Assembly: GCA_020722345.1 (NCBI GenBank)
Contig: DYKZ01000005.1
Coordinates: 1-41,856, forward strand
From: Anaerolinea thermophila
GTDB lineage: Bacteria > Chloroflexota > Anaerolineae > Anaerolineales > Villigracilaceae
Length of the DNA: 41,856 nt
Direction of reading: 5' to 3'
The translations under genes were made by a program, and so were the position numbers. Below are positions 5,826-13,441 of this stretch, piece by piece (within the stretch, counting starts at the first letter, position 1; the number at the start of each line of letters is the position of its first letter). The notes under the pieces are model-generated. The model was not told the DNA's origin, searched no databases, and saw only the letters and a list, made by a program, of their open reading frames with translations.

Positions 5826-8435
5826 ATGCCAAAGAGCACGTTGGAAGTTCAACTGAGCGAAACCTGTCAGTTGACGGGCGCAGAATGGGCCGTCTGGCTG
5901 GAGCGTGACAAGGAGTGGGGGGTGCGCGCCTCCTATCGCTTGGAAGGCCGCCGGCGGACTGCGCTTCTGGCCTATTTGGAACTTGCCCCGGTAAGCGGCT
6001 GGATCAACGGTTCGTTGGCCGGCAACCGGAGCCGTTCCCGTAAACTTTCCCCTCAAACGGGACTTGCAACTGAAAAACTATTCATTTTCCCCGACCAGGT
6101 GACGCAGCGGGTGATCTTAGTGGGTGCCTCGGCTTTGACAACCGCCGCGCAGCGGTTTTGGCGTGTGGTGGCGTTGGGCGGCTATCCCCAGCCCCTGCTG
6201 GACCTCGCGCCTGCCTCCGGTCCGATGGGCGCCGGGCTGGGGGCGGGTTTTCACCTGCCCGATGCACTCGACCGGATGCTGGACAGTCTCCTGCAGGCTG
6301 TCGGCAGCCCCGCCGGTTGGATGGCAATCCGCTCCGGCGATTATCTGGAGGTCAAAGCCTGTGCTGGCTGCGCCAACTACCGGCCAGGCCGTATCTCAAT
6401 TGAGACCAATTCCCTGCTGCGCGAGATCGTGCAGGAAAAGCGCGGGCGGGTGGTTGCAAAAGGGGAGCCGGCGTGGGCGCTGGTGCCGCGCGACCCCGGC
6501 CGCGCAGAGGCGCATTACTGGCTCGGCCAGCCGCTCGTCATTGGGCAGCGCATGATCGGCCTGCTGGGACTATGGTTCACGAAGGCCTTATCCAGGCAGG
6601 ATTTGGAGAGAATCAAAAAACTGGTTGCCCAGATGGCCCCCTCCGTGGAAGCCAGCGTCATCTTCTCCGATCTGTCCAGCCACCTGCGGAGGATGGCGCT
6701 GCTCAACGATTTCTTCGTCACCATTTCATCGGCGGTCAATGTCGAGAGCATCGTCCACAGGACTTTTGCGCTTTTGCAGCGCGCCTTTGAGACCGAGCGT
6801 GTTATCCTGCTCGTCATCGCGCCAGACAGCGCCGATGTGCACCAGTATTACCTGGATGATAATTCGGCCATCGTTCATCAGAACGCTTCTATGGACAATC
6901 CGTTCTTCCTGTTGCTGTCGAAAGGGGAAACCTTCCGCAGTGATTTACTTGATGCAAATGTGGCCTACAGGCCTTTTTATCCGGGGTCGCACTCGGCCAT
7001 TATCGTCCCCCTGAAATATCAACAGCGATTGATTGGCGCAGTTGGGCTGGAGAGCGCTAGGGAGAGCAATTTTACGGTCTATGACGAGCACTTGATGGCA
7101 GTCATTGCCGGCCACCTTGCCAGTTTGCTGGAGAACAGCCGCCTGCGTCAGGAGGCAGAAGCGCGGGCGCGCAATTTGGGTTTGATTCATGAGGTTGTCG
7201 AGCGGACGATTGGTCTGACCGACGTGGAGCAGGTCGCCCAAATTGCCGCCGAACTGACTGCCAAGAACTTTGCCTATGAACTGGCCGGCATCGCCTTGGT
7301 TGACCCAGACGGCAGTTTCAAACTTGCCGGTATCGGGGGCGCTGCGGCCGCAGTTGTCAAAGAGTCCCTGCGCAGCCAGGCGAGGGGGATTCGGCAAGGG
7401 ATCGTTGGGCGCGTCGTAGCCACTGGGCAAAGCATGTTGGTCAACAATGTGAAAGAGGATCCATTCTATTTACCCTTGCCTAACTGGGAGGCCTGCTCCG
7501 AGATGTGCGTTGCGCTCAAGGATGGCGAGGTCGTCCTTGGGGCAATAGATGTCGAAAGCCAAAAGACCAATGCATTCACCCAGAATGATCTGCTCCTCCT
7601 GGAAGCGCTGGCCGGCATTCTTGGCGGAGTGATTGCCAGCGCCGGACAGTACCAGAATTTGCGGGCTACGGTCAACCAGTTGCAGGCTGCCCGCATGGAA
7701 TTGCAGGAACGCATTGCTGCGCAGAAGATGGCCGAGAGCCGCCTTGTCCAGGCTGCCAAACTTGCCGCTGTGGGGGAGATGGCCGCAGGCATTGCCCACG
7801 AATTGAATAACCCCCTGACGACGGTAGCCGGGTTTACCGAACTGGCGTTGGAAGAAATCCCCGCAGACCAACCCCTTCACGCCGACCTCGAACTGGTCCT
7901 GCGCGAAACGAAACGCGCCCGCAGCGTGGTGCGCCGCCTGCTGGACTTCGCGCGCCAAAGCGAAAGCATCCGCACGCGCAGCGACTTGAATGAGATTGTG
8001 GCAGACGCCCTCGCCCTCACCCACCATCTCTTGCGCACTGGCGGCGTTGTCGTCCAGACGAATTTTGCCAAGAATCTCCCCTGGGTTTCCGTGGACCGCA
8101 ACCAGATCAAGCAGGTCATTCTGAACCTGGTCCATAATGCCCTTCATGCCATGCCGGCCGGCGGCACTCTACACATTTCAACTGCCTGCCAGAGTCGCGA
8201 CAAGCGCAACTGGGTGACCATCGTTATCCGTGATACCGGCGTGGGGATTGCACCCGAAAACATTGACCGCTTGTTCGAGCCTTTCTTTACGACGCGCTCG
8301 AAAGATGGAGGCACCGGCTTGGGGCTGTCGGTTTCATATGGAATTCTCGTTGACCATGGCGGCGATATTGATGTCAAGAGCAAAGTGGGGGAAGGTTCCA
8401 CCTTTACGATCTGGCTGCCAATCGAGGTGGAGTGA
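5826..8435 (+). CDS. Soluble multi-GAF sensor histidine kinase
   Basis: An 869-residue cytoplasmic histidine kinase. The start is the ATG at 5826, six bases after AAGGAG (5814-5819); the frame is open further up but without a ribosome binding site. Four GAF-like units precede the kinase: a divergent one at about 1-125, then about 145-275, 295-440 and 450-610. A coiled coil (615-645) leads to HisKA with H658 in GIAHELNNPLT. The HATPase follows, with NLVHNALHAM, DTGVG and GGTGLGL. This NtrB-like HELNNPL type of H box differs from the HELRTPL type of the giant kinase. The stop overlaps the next start (TGATG), so the two kinases are made together. Confidence 0.9.
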   Translation: MPKSTLEVQLSETCQLTGAEWAVWLERDKEWGVRASYRLEGRRRTALLAYLELAPVSGWINGSLAGNRSRSRKLSPQTGLATEKLFIFPDQVTQRVILVGASALTTAAQRFWRVVALGGYPQPLLDLAPASGPMGAGLGAGFHLPDALDRMLDSLLQAVGSPAGWMAIRSGDYLEVKACAGCANYRPGRISIETNSLLREIVQEKRGRVVAKGEPAWALVPRDPGRAEAHYWLGQPLVIGQRMIGLLGLWFTKALSRQDLERIKKLVAQMAPSVEASVIFSDLSSHLRRMALLNDFFVTISSAVNVESIVHRTFALLQRAFETERVILLVIAPDSADVHQYYLDDNSAIVHQNASMDNPFFLLLSKGETFRSDLLDANVAYRPFYPGSHSAIIVPLKYQQRLIGAVGLESARESNFTVYDEHLMAVIAGHLASLLENSRLRQEAEARARNLGLIHEVVERTIGLTDVEQVAQIAAELTAKNFAYELAGIALVDPDGSFKLAGIGGAAAAVVKESLRSQARGIRQGIVGRVVATGQSMLVNNVKEDPFYLPLPNWEACSEMCVALKDGEVVLGAIDVESQKTNAFTQNDLLLLEALAGILGGVIASAGQYQNLRATVNQLQAARMELQERIAAQKMAESRLVQAAKLAAVGEMAAGIAHELNNPLTTVAGFTELALEEIPADQPLHADLELVLRETKRARSVVRRLLDFARQSESIRTRSDLNEIVADALALTHHLLRTGGVVVQTNFAKNLPWVSVDRNQIKQVILNLVHNALHAMPAGGTLHISTACQSRDKRNWVTIVIRDTGVGIAPENIDRLFEPFFTTRSKDGGTGLGLSVSYGILVDHGGDIDVKSKVGEGSTFTIWLPIEVE

Positions 8436-10030
8436 TGGCAACAACGCGTCTCCTGGTAGTGGATGATGAACCCGGCATCGTCAGCCTGTGCAAGCGGCTG
8501 CTTGAACGCTCCGGCTATGAAGTCATTGCCTATACTGACCCTGCCGCTGCACTCGACTTCCTGAAACAGGAAAGGGTGGACCTGTTGCTGGTGGACATCC
8601 GCATGCCTGTAATCAGCGGCTTTGACCTGATTGCCAGGGTGCGACAGAAGCAGCCTGATATAGCCATCCTCATCATGACCGGTTTTGGCACGGTGGAGAT
8701 GGCCATCCAAGCCTTGCGGCAGGGCGTGGATGGTTTGCTCCTCAAACCATTCGAAGCCGGGAATGAACTCACCCAGGCCGTTCAGCAGGCGCTGGCCGAC
8801 AGCCAGCAGAAACGCGACATTGCCCGCATTCAGGCGCTGCGCCCGCTGTTTGATATCACCGAAACCCTGCTGGCCGAGACCCGTCCCGACCGGTTGCTGG
8901 ATCTTGTGATGAATGCGGTGCGCGGGCATCTGCGATGCAGCCATTCTGCATATTACCGATACTCCCCTGAAACCGGCGCCCTCGAACTGGCGGCCAGCCA
9001 CGGCATTGCCCCTCCACCCGGAAAAAGCGGCCTGTCTGCAGACCTCGTTGGGAGGACGGATGCGTTGTCTGCCCCTCTCTGGGTCAGCGCGGAAGGCCCG
9101 GGCGAAGCGGACCTGCAATCTGCTCTCGTTAAATGGGGCTTGTCTTCCGCCATGACAGTTCCCATCGTCCGGCAGAAAGTGCGCGGCATCCTCTTTGCCG
9201 GACGCGAGCCTGGCGCGCCTATCTTCAGGGAAGTGGACCTGGAAATGTTTATTCTTCTGTCGCGGCAAGCGGCAGTGGCAATGGAAAACGCCCTCCTTTA
9301 CGAAGAACTGCGCGATTATGTCCGCAGGGTAGAAGAATCACAGCAGGCCCTCGTCCGCGCCGAGAAACTTGCCACTGCCGGCAGGCTGACGGCTTCCATT
9401 GCCCATGAGATCAACAACCCCCTTCAGTCGGTGCAGAATTGCCTTCACCTGGCCATGCGCAAGGAGGTCACTGCTAGGAAGCGCAGCGAATTTTTACAAC
9501 TTGCCAAAACGGAACTTGAACGCCTTATGAGCACGGTGCAGCGCATGTTGGACTTCTATCGCCCCGGCGCGGTGGACCAACAACGCGTAACCGTGCACAG
9601 CCTCATCAAACACGTAATAAACCTGATGTCGTCCCAACTGGAAGAACGGAACATCCGTGTCACAACCGGCTTTTCGTCGAAGTTGCCTCCCATCATTGCT
9701 GTCAAAAGCCAGTTAGAGCAGGTTTTCATCAACATCATCCTGAACGCCTATGATGCCATGCCGCAAGGCGGAGAACTCCACATCAGCGCCCGCCCCGTGC
9801 GCGACATGGTGGAGATCATCTTTCAAGACACAGGCCCCGGCGTTCCGGCAGAAGACCGGACGCGCATCTTCGAGCCGTTCGTCAGCACGAAGGCAAACGG
9901 CACCGGGTTGGGGCTCTCGGTCAGTTATGGGATTATTTCGGCTCATGGGGGCAGCCTTGACCTGGCTCCTGGTCGCGGAAAAGGAGCCTGTTTTCGTGTC
10001 CTGTTACCGGTGAAAGGGCAAAGACAATGA
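8435..10030 (+). CDS. Response regulator-GAF-histidine kinase hybrid
   Basis: A 531-residue protein with an N-terminal REC domain (1-122; acidic pocket D10/D11, phospho-acceptor D54, K104), a GAF domain (about 140-290), a short coiled coil, HisKA with H324 in SIAHEINNPLQ, and an HATPase (NIILNAYDAM, DTGPG, GTGLGL). With REC at the front, it can receive a phosphoryl group from the preceding kinase and respond by changing its own kinase activity, which suggests a two-step relay. The ATG at 8435 overlaps the previous stop by one base; a GTG at 8432 is an alternative that adds one residue. The end overlaps the OmpR regulator by four bases (ATGA). Confidence 0.9.
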   Translation: MATTRLLVVDDEPGIVSLCKRLLERSGYEVIAYTDPAAALDFLKQERVDLLLVDIRMPVISGFDLIARVRQKQPDIAILIMTGFGTVEMAIQALRQGVDGLLLKPFEAGNELTQAVQQALADSQQKRDIARIQALRPLFDITETLLAETRPDRLLDLVMNAVRGHLRCSHSAYYRYSPETGALELAASHGIAPPPGKSGLSADLVGRTDALSAPLWVSAEGPGEADLQSALVKWGLSSAMTVPIVRQKVRGILFAGREPGAPIFREVDLEMFILLSRQAAVAMENALLYEELRDYVRRVEESQQALVRAEKLATAGRLTASIAHEINNPLQSVQNCLHLAMRKEVTARKRSEFLQLAKTELERLMSTVQRMLDFYRPGAVDQQRVTVHSLIKHVINLMSSQLEERNIRVTTGFSSKLPPIIAVKSQLEQVFINIILNAYDAMPQGGELHISARPVRDMVEIIFQDTGPGVPAEDRTRIFEPFVSTKANGTGLGLSVSYGIISAHGGSLDLAPGRGKGACFRVLLPVKGQRQ

Positions 10031-10761
10031 CAACCAAAGCGAGCATTCTTGTTGTGGACGATGAGCCTGTCGAACGCCAGACACTGACAGAAATCCTGCG
10101 CCTCGAGGGGTACTATGTGGCTTCGGCGGCGAACGGCGAGGCGGCTGTGGACTACGCTCGCCTGCATAACATTGACCTGATGATCCTCGACTTGCGCATG
10201 CCGGGCATGAGCGGTCTGGATGTCGTCAAGGTTGTCAGCCGTATCTCTCCCGATATGGAGGTCATCCTGCTCACTGCGCATGGTTCCATGGAGACGGCCA
10301 TTGATGCACTGCGCCAGCGGGTTCACGATTACCTGCTCAAACCGGCTTCCCCTACCCAAATCCTTGAAACTGTGGAAAAAGGGCTGGCGCGCCGCCGGGC
10401 CAAGTTACAGACTCGCGAAAAGTCGTCCTCGAGCGCCGACAGTGAGCGGGCGGCGGTTATCTTAACTGACGGCATTGTAATTGATTTCGGTCGCCGCCAG
10501 ATCGAAAACGGCCTGCATACGATTTTTCTGACTCCCGCTGAGGGCAGGCTCTTGCAGATATTTGTCGAAAACCCCGGGAAGGTTTTCTCGCATCGGGAAT
10601 TGGTGCTGCTCGTGCAGGGATATTCGACCACGCAACAGGAGGCCCCGGAAATCCTCCGCCCGCTGGTCAGTCGCTTGCGCCAAAAACTGGGCGAGATTCC
10701 CTCCTTGGCGCAGCGGATTGTCAGTGTGCGCGGGACAGGCTACGTTTTCGAAGCCGCCTGA
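10027..10761 (+). CDS. OmpR-type DNA-binding response regulator
   Basis: A 244-residue two-domain regulator. The REC domain (6-120) has the acidic pair D11/D12, phospho-acceptor D55 in LDLRMPG, T83 and K104. A charged linker (about 120-145) leads to a winged helix-turn-helix of the Trans_reg_C type (about 148-240), with the usual LTPAEGRLLQ, REL, and VRGTGYVFE elements. It is the only DNA-binding output in the window and the likely end of the phosphorelay made with the two kinases before it. The TTCACATCAG repeats at 5526-5706, upstream of its operon, are candidate targets. The gene ends three bases from the convergent transporter gene, leaving no room for a separate terminator. Confidence 0.93.
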   Translation: MTTKASILVVDDEPVERQTLTEILRLEGYYVASAANGEAAVDYARLHNIDLMILDLRMPGMSGLDVVKVVSRISPDMEVILLTAHGSMETAIDALRQRVHDYLLKPASPTQILETVEKGLARRRAKLQTREKSSSSADSERAAVILTDGIVIDFGRRQIENGLHTIFLTPAEGRLLQIFVENPGKVFSHRELVLLVQGYSTTQQEAPEILRPLVSRLRQKLGEIPSLAQRIVSVRGTGYVFEAA

Positions 10762-10764
10762 AAT

Positions 10765-11724
10765 CTATTGATCGCCCCCCCACGATATTTTTGTAGGATC
10801 ATCCGGCGGTTTCAGCCACCGCAGCAGGTTGCTGTTAGGGCGGCGTAATTCGGGCCGTATTTTTTCGAGGGCAATCAGGCCAATGCTTGTACCGAGGAGG
10901 ATAGCGCCGACCCATTGGAGCGGTTGCAGGGTTTCATGAAGCCATACATGGCTGACGATGATCGAAACCATTAACTCACTGATGCTCAGCAGCGCGGTCT
11001 GGATGCCGCCGAGGCGTTTGACGCCCAGAAACAATGTCAACCTCGACAGCACAGTAACAAGAGTCAGAAGGAACAGAGGATTCCAAGATGCGCCCAGACC
11101 CGGCGGTTTTTGCCCAGAGAACAGTGCAATTGGCAGGCTTACGGCGCTCATGGCGAGCAGGGTGTACATTGTGACGGTGGGCGCCGGAATATCGTACAAC
11201 ACACGTTGATTGATGGGGAGGTGGATGGCGTACAACACCGAGGCTGCCAGCATCCAGGCTACCCCTTTCCAGTCCACCTGCGCAGATTGGATGGCTGTTA
11301 GCAACACAACGCCCACCGTAGATAGGAAGAGGCGGAAATAGGTCAATCGGCTGGGCGCTTGGCGCTCGAATAGTAACCAGATAACCAGGAAGACCGGGTA
11401 GAGGGAGTAAAGCAATTGGCCGACGCTGACATCCAGTCTTTGCAGGGCCAGGTAATAGAATATTGACCCAAGACCGTTGATTGCCCCGGCCAGGCCGCAT
11501 CCCAACAACCCGGCGGGGTAAATATACAAATACGGGCGGCGAAATATGGCCACGAACAACAACAGAAAAAACGCCGCCAGGCTTGTTCGCAGCGCGACAA
11601 CCATGAGCGGAGGAAAGCCCAAGTTGATGGCTTGTTTGCCGAATATGGGGGTCAAGCCGAGGAACAGGGCAGAGGCGAGAGCAGCCCAAATACCTTCTTT
11701 GTGACTCTGCCTGCGGATTGCCAA
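10765..11724 (-). CDS. EamA/DMT family transporter (10 membrane helices)
   Basis: A 319-residue membrane protein with about ten hydrophobic helices arranged as two EamA repeats (about 12-140 and 150-290). This fold exports or imports small metabolites; members such as RhtA and RarD move amino acids or related compounds, but the substrate here cannot be read from sequence. The start is a TTG at 11724 with AGGG a few bases upstream, 17 bases after the threonine-synthase fusion gene. It is the last gene of the 14-gene operon. The cytoplasmic tail after residue 292 is polar. Its place after an amino-acid enzyme suggests transport of that product or precursor, which is inference only. Confidence 0.88.
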   Translation of the reverse strand: MAIRRQSHKEGIWAALASALFLGLTPIFGKQAINLGFPPLMVVALRTSLAAFFLLLFVAIFRRPYLYIYPAGLLGCGLAGAINGLGSIFYYLALQRLDVSVGQLLYSLYPVFLVIWLLFERQAPSRLTYFRLFLSTVGVVLLTAIQSAQVDWKGVAWMLAASVLYAIHLPINQRVLYDIPAPTVTMYTLLAMSAVSLPIALFSGQKPPGLGASWNPLFLLTLVTVLSRLTLFLGVKRLGGIQTALLSISELMVSIIVSHVWLHETLQPLQWVGAILLGTSIGLIALEKIRPELRRPNSNLLRWLKPPDDPTKISWGGDQ

Positions 11725-11741
11725 GATAATCCCTATTACAG

Positions 11742-13421
11742 TCAGCCCAGCAGGGCGCGGACTTCTTCTAGGAACTCATCGCTCAAGAAGTCGCCTTTTT
11801 GCATCAATGCTTGGATTTGACCTTTCAATTTGTTCTTTTCGTCGGCAGTGAGTTCTTTTGCGGTGGAGACAATCACCGGGATGCTGGCGGTTTGAGGTTC
11901 GGTCTTGAGCGCGTCTAGCACGGCAAAGCCATCCATCTCAGGCATCATCAGGTCTAAGATGATCAGATCGGTATTCTCTTTCTTGACGAGTTCGAGGGCT
12001 TGCTTGCCGTTCTCGGCCTCGAAGATGGTGAAGTTGCCCTGCGATTGCAGAATTCGCCGGATCAGCCGGCGCGCTTCTTCGCTGTCATCTACGATTGCCA
12101 CGCGCGGGAAGCGGGCCGGGGCAACCCGATTGAGGGCTGCAAGTAAGCCTTCTTGGGGAGAGTCTTCCAGGGAGCGCGACGGCAGGACGACACTGCTTGC
12201 CCAGTTCTCACCCAACAGGAACGGTTCGGTAGGCATGGTATGGCCGGTGCAGTTGACAACCACCACGTCGGTGGATTTGATGATCCCCGCCCGGACCAGT
12301 TTGAATAGGCCGGCAAACGCCACCGCGGCGGCCGGTTCGGCAGAGATGCCTTCCATTTTCGCCAGCACGTGCATGGCGCGGAATGCTTCTTCATCATTGA
12401 CGCTGTCGAACGTGCCGTGATTTTCTTTGGTGAGTTTGTAGAGCAGTGTATAGGTCCGGCCCGGATCGCCGGTTGCCAGCGTCTCGATGTGGGTGCGGGG
12501 GCTGATGACCGGCGAGGCTGTGTCCTTGTCCTCGTTCCAGGCTTGAGTCATCGGCGCGCATCCTTCAGTTTGGATGAGGGCTGTCGCGGGTTCCCGGTCA
12601 ATCAGGCCCATTCTGCGCAATTCCGAAAAACCTTTTATGATGCCCAACGGCCCCATTCCGCCGCTGATTGACTGGATGTACCAGTCTGGAGCCCTCCACA
12701 GCGGCTGCGACTGATTGGCGGATATCTTGGGGCTCGGACCCCGTAGAGCCGTCAGTTGTTCGGCTATTTCGTATGCAATGGTCTTCATTGCTTCGACCGA
12801 GGTGATTGTGCGCGCGCCCATATCGAGGTAAAGGTTGCGCTGGCGGGCGAACTCGGCAGCCACTTGTTTTGCCTGATCGTATGAACCGGTTACCTTAACC
12901 ACCTGGCTTCCGTAGATTGCTATCTCGCGCATTTTTACAGCCGGCACCAGGCTGGTGACAAAGGCCCACAGTTTGATCCCGGCCCGCGCCGCGTATGCCG
13001 AATAAGAGATGGCTACGTTGCCGGTGGAGGCCACCACCATTTCTGTGATACCGGCCTCTTTCAAGGCTGCAATCGTTACTGCCGCCTGCCGGTCCTTGAA
13101 CGAAGATGTCGGCCCCTGCCTTTCATCCTTGATGTAAATATTCGGGCAGCCCAGCATCATGCCCAGGTTGACTGCCTGGATGAGCGGCGTACCTCCTTCC
13201 CCCAGCGTCAGGGCCTGGTTGAGATTGCGGACGGGCAGAAGTTCGCGATACCGCCAAAGGTCGAAAGGACGGGAGGGGAGTTGCAGCGGTAGATTACTGG
13301 CTACCGTTTCTAAATCGTATTCTGCTTCACGCCACTGGCTGTTACAGCGCGGGCAACTGACAGAAGTGGGGAAGAAGGGCGCTTTGTGGCCGCAATCAAT
13401 ACAGCGAATAGTAAAAGTCAT
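11742..13421 (-). CDS. Threonine-synthase-like PLP enzyme fused to a C-terminal REC domain
   Basis: A 559-residue fusion. Residues 1-40 hold a zinc ribbon (C7, C10, C23, C26). Residues 60-425 are a fold-type II PLP enzyme of the threonine synthase family: GEGGTPL (74-80), PLP lysine K109 in SSFKDR, ASTGNVAIS (131-139) and SGGMGP (253-258). Threonine synthase converts O-phosphohomoserine to threonine. Residues 438-559 are a complete REC domain with D445/D446, phospho-acceptor D490 (ILDLMMP), S519/T520 and K542 (MQKG). Ordinary threonine synthases lack it. ATG 13421 is preferred because it begins the zinc ribbon and follows GAGAGG; a GTG at 13445 overlapping the previous stop (GTGA) is possible. 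Tight coupling to the giant kinase suggests the enzyme is its phosphorylation target. Other PLP substrates are possible. Confidence 0.88.
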   Translation of the reverse strand: MTFTIRCIDCGHKAPFFPTSVSCPRCNSQWREAEYDLETVASNLPLQLPSRPFDLWRYRELLPVRNLNQALTLGEGGTPLIQAVNLGMMLGCPNIYIKDERQGPTSSFKDRQAAVTIAALKEAGITEMVVASTGNVAISYSAYAARAGIKLWAFVTSLVPAVKMREIAIYGSQVVKVTGSYDQAKQVAAEFARQRNLYLDMGARTITSVEAMKTIAYEIAEQLTALRGPSPKISANQSQPLWRAPDWYIQSISGGMGPLGIIKGFSELRRMGLIDREPATALIQTEGCAPMTQAWNEDKDTASPVISPRTHIETLATGDPGRTYTLLYKLTKENHGTFDSVNDEEAFRAMHVLAKMEGISAEPAAAVAFAGLFKLVRAGIIKSTDVVVVNCTGHTMPTEPFLLGENWASSVVLPSRSLEDSPQEGLLAALNRVAPARFPRVAIVDDSEEARRLIRRILQSQGNFTIFEAENGKQALELVKKENTDLIILDLMMPEMDGFAVLDALKTEPQTASIPVIVSTAKELTADEKNKLKGQIQALMQKGDFLSDEFLEEVRALLG

Positions 13422-13441
13422 TGTTCGTCGAACCTCTCGTT

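Noticed and set aside
8144-9268. 374-residue minus-strand open frame opposite the two kinases
   Set aside because: It lies wholly antisense to two clear kinase domains and shows no domain of its own.
10762-10764. Bidirectional terminator between the convergent regulator and transporter genes
   Set aside because: Only three bases separate the two stop codons, and no GC-rich hairpin with a T run was seen across the junction.
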